Assembly: GCA_018816605.1 (NCBI GenBank)
Contig: JAHIVS010000128.1
Location: 1 to 8,883, forward strand
Origin: Pseudomonadota bacterium
GTDB taxonomy: Bacteria > Desulfobacterota > Desulfobacteria > Desulfobacterales > Desulfobacteraceae
Direction of reading: 5' to 3'
DNA length: 8,883 bases
Made by a program: the position numbers and the translations under genes. Each line of letters opens with the position of its first letter. The first letter of the stretch is position 1. This document shows positions 6,102 to 8,883 of the stretch, piece by piece. Below the pieces are notes generated by a model, which saw only the letters and a program-made list of their open reading frames with translations, made no database searches and had not been told where the DNA came from.

Positions 6102-6497
6102 ATGCAGATTTCTGTCAAAACCCATGCCCGGACCCAGATGGTGGATATCACCTCCCAGGTGCGCCGGGTGGTTGAGGAATCCGGTATCCGAAACGGCCTG
6201 GTCCATGTCTTTTCCCTGCACACCACAGGGGCGATTACCATTAATGAGAATGCCGACCCTTCCGTTGAAACCGATATTTTAAATACCATCAACCGGGTGA
6301 TTCCCTGGGAGGATCATTTCAAGCACATGGAAGGCAATTCCGCCGCCCATATCAAGGTCAGTCTCTTTGGTCCCTCGGAATTGGTGCCCCTTGAAAACGG
6401 TTCTCTGGTCCTGGGCACCTGGCAGGGGATTTTTTTCTGTGAATTTGACGGCCCGAGAACCCGGCGGGTCAATATCAAAATTCTGGCGGATGCCTAG
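6102..6497 (+). CDS. YjbQ/UPF0047 family protein (secondary thiamine-phosphate synthase type)
   Basis: This is a small single-domain cytoplasmic protein of 131 residues, the normal family length. Conserved UPF0047 motifs are HTTGA (40-44) followed by INE, GNSAAHI (78-84), LGTWQGIFF (104-112) and EFDGPR (114-119). The His and Asp/Glu residues in these motifs cluster in known structures and probably bind metal or substrate. E. coli YjbQ can replace thiamine-phosphate synthase when overproduced; the true role is unclear. ATG 6102 is preceded by GGGAGA at 8 nt. It lies 107 nt after transketolase, a thiamine-diphosphate enzyme, on the same strand, behind a strong hairpin. Confidence 0.9.
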   Translation: MQISVKTHARTQMVDITSQVRRVVEESGIRNGLVHVFSLHTTGAITINENADPSVETDILNTINRVIPWEDHFKHMEGNSAAHIKVSLFGPSELVPLENGSLVLGTWQGIFFCEFDGPRTRRVNIKILADA

Positions 6498-6511
6498 GAC
6501 CAAAGATCAAA

Positions 6512-6534
6512 GGGATTACAAATCCTGTTTTAAA
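6512..6534. terminator. Small hairpin between convergent genes
   Basis: GGGATT (6512-6517) pairs with AATCCT (6521-6526) around ACA, followed by GTTTTAAAA. It overlaps the stop codon of the minus-strand pseudouridine synthase and lies 14 nt after the YjbQ stop. The stem is short and AT-rich, so at best a weak, perhaps bidirectional, terminator. Confidence 0.3.
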
Positions 6535-7214
6535 AGGGACGCCATTTCCAAAGGGATCTGTTTTGAGGTGATACTGATCCGTGAGGACAGGTCCTGAAAT
6601 TCCAGGTGGAAGGCATGGAGGCCCAGCCGATGGTAATGACATTTTTCCCTTAAAAACCGGATGGACCGAGGGGATCCGTATCGGCTGTCTCCTGTGACCG
6701 GGTGACCGGCCATCTTTGCATGGCGCCGTATCTGGTGTTTCCGCCCGGTCAGCAATTCAATTTCCAGAAGGGCATAGTGACAACTTTGGGAAAGGATTGT
6801 GTATCGGGTCACGGCATCCACTTTTTTGCCTTTGCCGGCAGGATCATTTCTGCCGCCGGCCTCCTTTGACAAAGGTGTGTTCCAGACAGGCGGCTCTTCT
6901 TTCTGGAGATCAAACGTTCCATGGACAAGGGCCAGGTATCTTTTGGTAACCTCGCCCCGGGCAAAGAGCGCGGATAGGCGGGTCAGGGCATCCGGGGCCG
7001 TGGCCAGCAGGAGCAGGCCGCTGGTCTCCTTGTCCAGGCGGTGGACGGGTTGGAGCAGGTCCTGCCCGCTTTTTTTATGGGAAGGGAGCTGTGCCGCCAG
7101 CAGGGACAGGATATCATGGCCCGGCTCATTGTGAACACTGATGCCGGCTGGCTTTTCAACACAGAGCCATCCTTTTCCCCTGGCGGCAATATAAATTTTG
7201 TGTGCCGGTGTCAT
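6516..7214 (-). CDS. RluA-family RNA pseudouridine synthase
   Basis: This enzyme isomerises uridine to pseudouridine in rRNA or tRNA; the target site cannot be told from sequence. The catalytic Asp61 is in HRLDKETSGLLLL, the RluA-family signature. VEKPAGISVH (19-28) and GRKHQIRRH towards the C terminus are further family motifs. At 232 residues there is no N-terminal S4 RNA-binding domain, so it resembles the short RluA/TruC type more than RluC or RluD. ATG 7214 is chosen because TAAGGA lies 7 nt upstream; a TTG at 7238 lies inside the upstream gene and lacks a site. The gene follows the GNAT gene after 10 nt, so the two are probably one transcript. Confidence 0.92.
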   Translation of the reverse strand: MTPAHKIYIAARGKGWLCVEKPAGISVHNEPGHDILSLLAAQLPSHKKSGQDLLQPVHRLDKETSGLLLLATAPDALTRLSALFARGEVTKRYLALVHGTFDLQKEEPPVWNTPLSKEAGGRNDPAGKGKKVDAVTRYTILSQSCHYALLEIELLTGRKHQIRRHAKMAGHPVTGDSRYGSPRSIRFLREKCHYHRLGLHAFHLEFQDLSSRISITSKQIPLEMASLLKQDL

Positions 7215-7224
7215 CTGTTTTTCC

Positions 7225-8076
7225 TTAGCCCAGTTCAAAGGAGGTCACCCCGAACACCCGGTCCATGGATGTGTTCGGAACGCAACCTGTGTACATTCGC
7301 GCGGTCTCGAAAACAGGGGTCATGCCATGGTGTTCGGCCAATGCAATTGCCCCGGGATTAATCTGGGGTGTATCCAGAAAGACAGGATCTGCATTGGACA
7401 CCCCGGACTTCAGGGCCCGGAACAGGACATCGGCCTGTTCATAATTTTCGGCAAACAAGGGACCGATTTTATATCCCTTTGTGCATTGCCGGATCATTCC
7501 GTATCCTGAAAGGGTTCCCCTTTGAATAAGCCCCAGGGCATAGGACTCGGGCTGGCAGATCCAGGAAGCCATAAACCGGGTGCGATTTTCCGGGAAAAAC
7601 GGCCGATCGTAGGCATGAAATTGTTCCAAAGGGACCCGGGCCAGGGGCACAATTTTATGGGTATCGGGCAGGCGGCCTCCCCCTGTTCCCTGGTAACGGA
7701 TATTTTGATAGGCCAGTTTGAATCCGGACGTTTTATAATTGGCCTGTTGGCCAACCACCCCGTCAAGTCCGACATTACGGTCTTTGACCGTTTTCATGCC
7801 ATGGTGCCATATTTTAAGGCCATATCCCTTACCCCGAAAAGCGGGGACAACCCTATAAAATCCGAGGAAAGCAAAGGTCTTGCCATATTTTACAACCGAG
7901 AGACTGGCAATGGGTTCTCCCTTCAGCAGCCCCACAAGAAAGCCTGTCGGGTCTGCTTTAAAATAGCAGTCCGCATCAAAGCGTCCGGGATTCCAGCCTT
8001 CGGCGTCTGCCCATTCAACAACAAGGTCCAGTTCCCTCCGGGTCATGGTCCGGATGGTATATTCATGGGGCGGCAT
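7225..8076 (-). CDS. GNAT N-acetyltransferase, YitH/HolE-like two-domain type
   Basis: This is an acetyl-CoA-dependent acyltransferase with an unknown acceptor. The 283 residues split into an N-terminal GNAT domain with the acetyl-CoA loop RGKGYG (81-86) and a C-terminal domain of the Acetyltransf_18 type. The latter ends with the family-like NPGAIALAEHHGM and a Met-Tyr-x-Gly segment. ATG 8076 has a near-ideal AGGAGG 5 nt upstream. An in-frame ATG at 8157 would add 27 poorly conserved residues and lacks a site. It is the first gene of a minus-strand pair with the pseudouridine synthase. The acceptor could be a small molecule; nothing nearby identifies it. Confidence 0.88.
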   Translation of the reverse strand: MPPHEYTIRTMTRRELDLVVEWADAEGWNPGRFDADCYFKADPTGFLVGLLKGEPIASLSVVKYGKTFAFLGFYRVVPAFRGKGYGLKIWHHGMKTVKDRNVGLDGVVGQQANYKTSGFKLAYQNIRYQGTGGGRLPDTHKIVPLARVPLEQFHAYDRPFFPENRTRFMASWICQPESYALGLIQRGTLSGYGMIRQCTKGYKIGPLFAENYEQADVLFRALKSGVSNADPVFLDTPQINPGAIALAEHHGMTPVFETARMYTGCVPNTSMDRVFGVTSFELG

Positions 8077-8118
8077 GGCTTCCTCCTGAACTTTTATTTG
8101 CGGATGATCGGCGGCAAT

Positions 8119-8160
8119 TTTTTGCTGCTGATGCAACCAGTCTACTTGATTCAGCAAAAA
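8119..8160 (-). repeat. 9-bp inverted repeat upstream of the GNAT gene
   Basis: TTTTTGCTG (8119-8127) and CAGCAAAAA (8152-8160) are perfect arms around 24 nt, 43 nt upstream of the GNAT start. It could be an operator or a leader hairpin. Confidence 0.4.
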
Positions 8161-8296
8161 GCGTCAAAGGATATCAACCGGAAGCTTTTGCCAAAATCAT
8201 CCTATCCTCTGGAACCATTTTTCAGGGCATTGGGCGGAGCTGAGTTTTTATCGGATACAAGAGAAACTTCAGGGAAATTGTCAGGGTCTGGACGGA

Positions 8297-8325
8297 TTGA
8301 CTTCAGCAAAAGCACCTGTTATCGT
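8297..8325 (+). promoter_or_regulatory. Putative sigma70-type promoter for the mini-ORF and RsbRD_N gene
   Basis: TTGACT (8297-8302, 5/6) and TATCGT (8320-8325, 4/6) are separated by 17 nt. The start site would fall near 8332, about 30 nt before the mini-ORF start. Confidence 0.4.
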
Positions 8326-8363
8326 TAACCGTTTTTACACAAAAGTTCACAAAGGGGGTGTCC

Positions 8364-8417
8364 ATGGACAAAGCGGTTGGTGCCGGTACCGGCTCTGCCG
8401 GCGGTATGAACCTTTGA
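8364..8417 (+). CDS. 17-codon mini-ORF, possible leader peptide
   Basis: It encodes a Gly/Ala-rich 17-residue peptide (MDKAVGAGTG, then SAGGMNL). It has a strong ribosome binding site, AAAGGGGG, about 5 nt before the ATG, whereas the larger gene that follows lacks one. Its stop (TGA 8415-8417) is 2 nt before the ATG at 8420, a classic arrangement for translational coupling. It contains the perfect palindrome GCCGGTACCGGC (8382-8393), which could form a hairpin. No family is recognised. It may instead be the displaced start of the downstream gene after a frameshift. Confidence 0.45.
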   Translation: MDKAVGAGTGSAGGMNL

Positions 8418-8419
8418 CA

Positions 8420-8883
8420 ATGGCAGACACAAATTTTAAATGGGAAGATTTCCAGAAGCGGCATCGGGAGAAACTTGTGCTTGAGTGGGCCCAAAGGCTC
8501 AAGCATGATGTGTCAAGGCTTTATACCCGAAGATCTTTGGAAGAATTGATACGGACCACCGGCAATGCCTGTGATTCTTTCGGGGCCATGATTGCCCGGA
8601 ATGATTACACCCCGATCAATCGATTTATCAATGAAATTACCAAGATCCGGCTGGAAGAAGGGTTCCCTTTAGAGGATGTCCAAAAGGCATTTGAACTTTA
8701 CCGGCAGATCCTTATTCCCATCCTTGTGAAGGAGTCGCCCCAGCAGTTGCTGTGTCAAAATATTGAAGCGGTCAACAGGTGTCTTGCCTATACCATTCAC
8801 CGGTTCAGCCATCATTTTCAAAAAAAACATGAAACCTATTTGAAAAAGTATGCCCAGCAGCTTGAAAGGGATGTGGCCGCAAG
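8420..8883 (+). CDS. RsbRD_N-domain protein, N-terminal part (runs off the window)
   Basis: The frame is open for 154 codons with no stop before the window end, so the gene is partial at its 3' side. The visible part resembles the RsbRD_N domain (PF14361), found at the N terminus of RsbR-type stressosome proteins and of some PAS/histidine kinases in Desulfobacterota. It is an all-helical sensor-like domain with no signal peptide or membrane segment. The final 20 or so residues (KKHETYLKKYAQQLERDVAA) look like a coiled coil leading to another domain, perhaps PAS plus histidine kinase, but that is outside the window. The ATG lacks its own ribosome binding site; translation is probably coupled to the 17-codon frame just upstream. 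Confidence 0.7.
   Translation, partial: MADTNFKWEDFQKRHREKLVLEWAQRLKHDVSRLYTRRSLEELIRTTGNACDSFGAMIARNDYTPINRFINEITKIRLEEGFPLEDVQKAFELYRQILIPILVKESPQQLLCQNIEAVNRCLAYTIHRFSHHFQKKHETYLKKYAQQLERDVAA

Larger units (their letters stand above)
8077..8363. other. Divergent intergenic region
   Basis: This 287-nt stretch separates two divergent transcripts. It carries the inverted repeat TTTTTGCTG/CAGCAAAAA (8119-8127 and 8152-8160) in the leader of the GNAT gene and a plausible plus-strand promoter at 8297-8325. A 65-codon plus-strand frame (8131-8328) has no ribosome binding site and no recognisable similarity, so I do not call it a gene. Confidence 0.45.

Noticed and set aside
7522..8328. 268-codon plus-strand open frame
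   Set aside because: It is antisense to the GNAT gene, which has clear motifs and a good ribosome binding site; the frame is a shadow.
8415..8417. TGA of the mini-ORF as another selenocysteine codon
   Set aside because: Read-through leads to a frame antagonistic to the RsbRD_N gene with no family similarity and no suitable stem-loop.
8303..8506. Minus-strand 67-codon frame
   Set aside because: It overlaps the promoter, mini-ORF and start of the RsbRD_N gene and has no supporting signal.

Overview
This 8.9 kb stretch looks like part of a chromosome from an anaerobic, selenium-using bacterium. A member of the Desulfobacterota (Desulfobacter-like sulfate reducers) is my best guess. The guess rests on a UGA-containing C_GCAxxG_C_C redox protein, many radical-SAM/anaerobe-type sequences and moderate GC; it is inference, not proof.

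Layout. (1) Positions 1-2306 hold an IS91-type rolling-circle transposon on the minus strand. An upstream tyrosine recombinase (1309-2213) and the HUH/Y2 transposase (257-1306) are transcribed leftward and overlap or abut at a GTG-TGA-ATG junction. The recombinase reading frame is broken at a run of eight A. Every downstream catalytic residue is restored by a -1 shift at an A-AAA-AAG heptamer in the correct phase, so it is either a recent frameshift mutation or a programmed frameshift. The element is flanked by hairpins and repeated GTTGAAC/GTTCAAC 7-mers that resemble integron attC core boxes. (2) Positions 2231-2493 are non-coding but dense in structure: a 28-bp dif-like palindrome over the recombinase promoter, a GC palindrome and three consecutive hairpins. 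(3) Positions 2494-2937 encode a C_GCAxxG_C_C family protein in which the first conserved Cys is an in-frame UGA, followed at the right distance by a perfect 7-bp stem-loop. It is read here as a selenoprotein with a bacterial SECIS. (4) A plus-strand group of a radical SAM protein (3084-3953), transketolase (3985-5994) and a YjbQ/UPF0047 protein (6102-6497) follows. A 12-bp inverted repeat lies between the last two. (5) A minus-strand pair follows, convergent with group 4: GNAT acetyltransferase (7225-8076), then RluA-family pseudouridine synthase (6516-7214), 10 nt apart. (6) A divergent plus-strand gene begins at 8420 and runs off the window. It starts with an RsbRD_N-like sensor domain and sits 2 nt after a 17-codon mini-ORF that carries the only good ribosome binding site.

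Functionally, the right two thirds are ordinary housekeeping and metabolism (pentose phosphate, possible thiamine-related side activity, RNA modification) with a stress or signalling gene at the edge. The most interesting material is the putative selenoprotein and the recoded or broken recombinase within a structured IS91 element.
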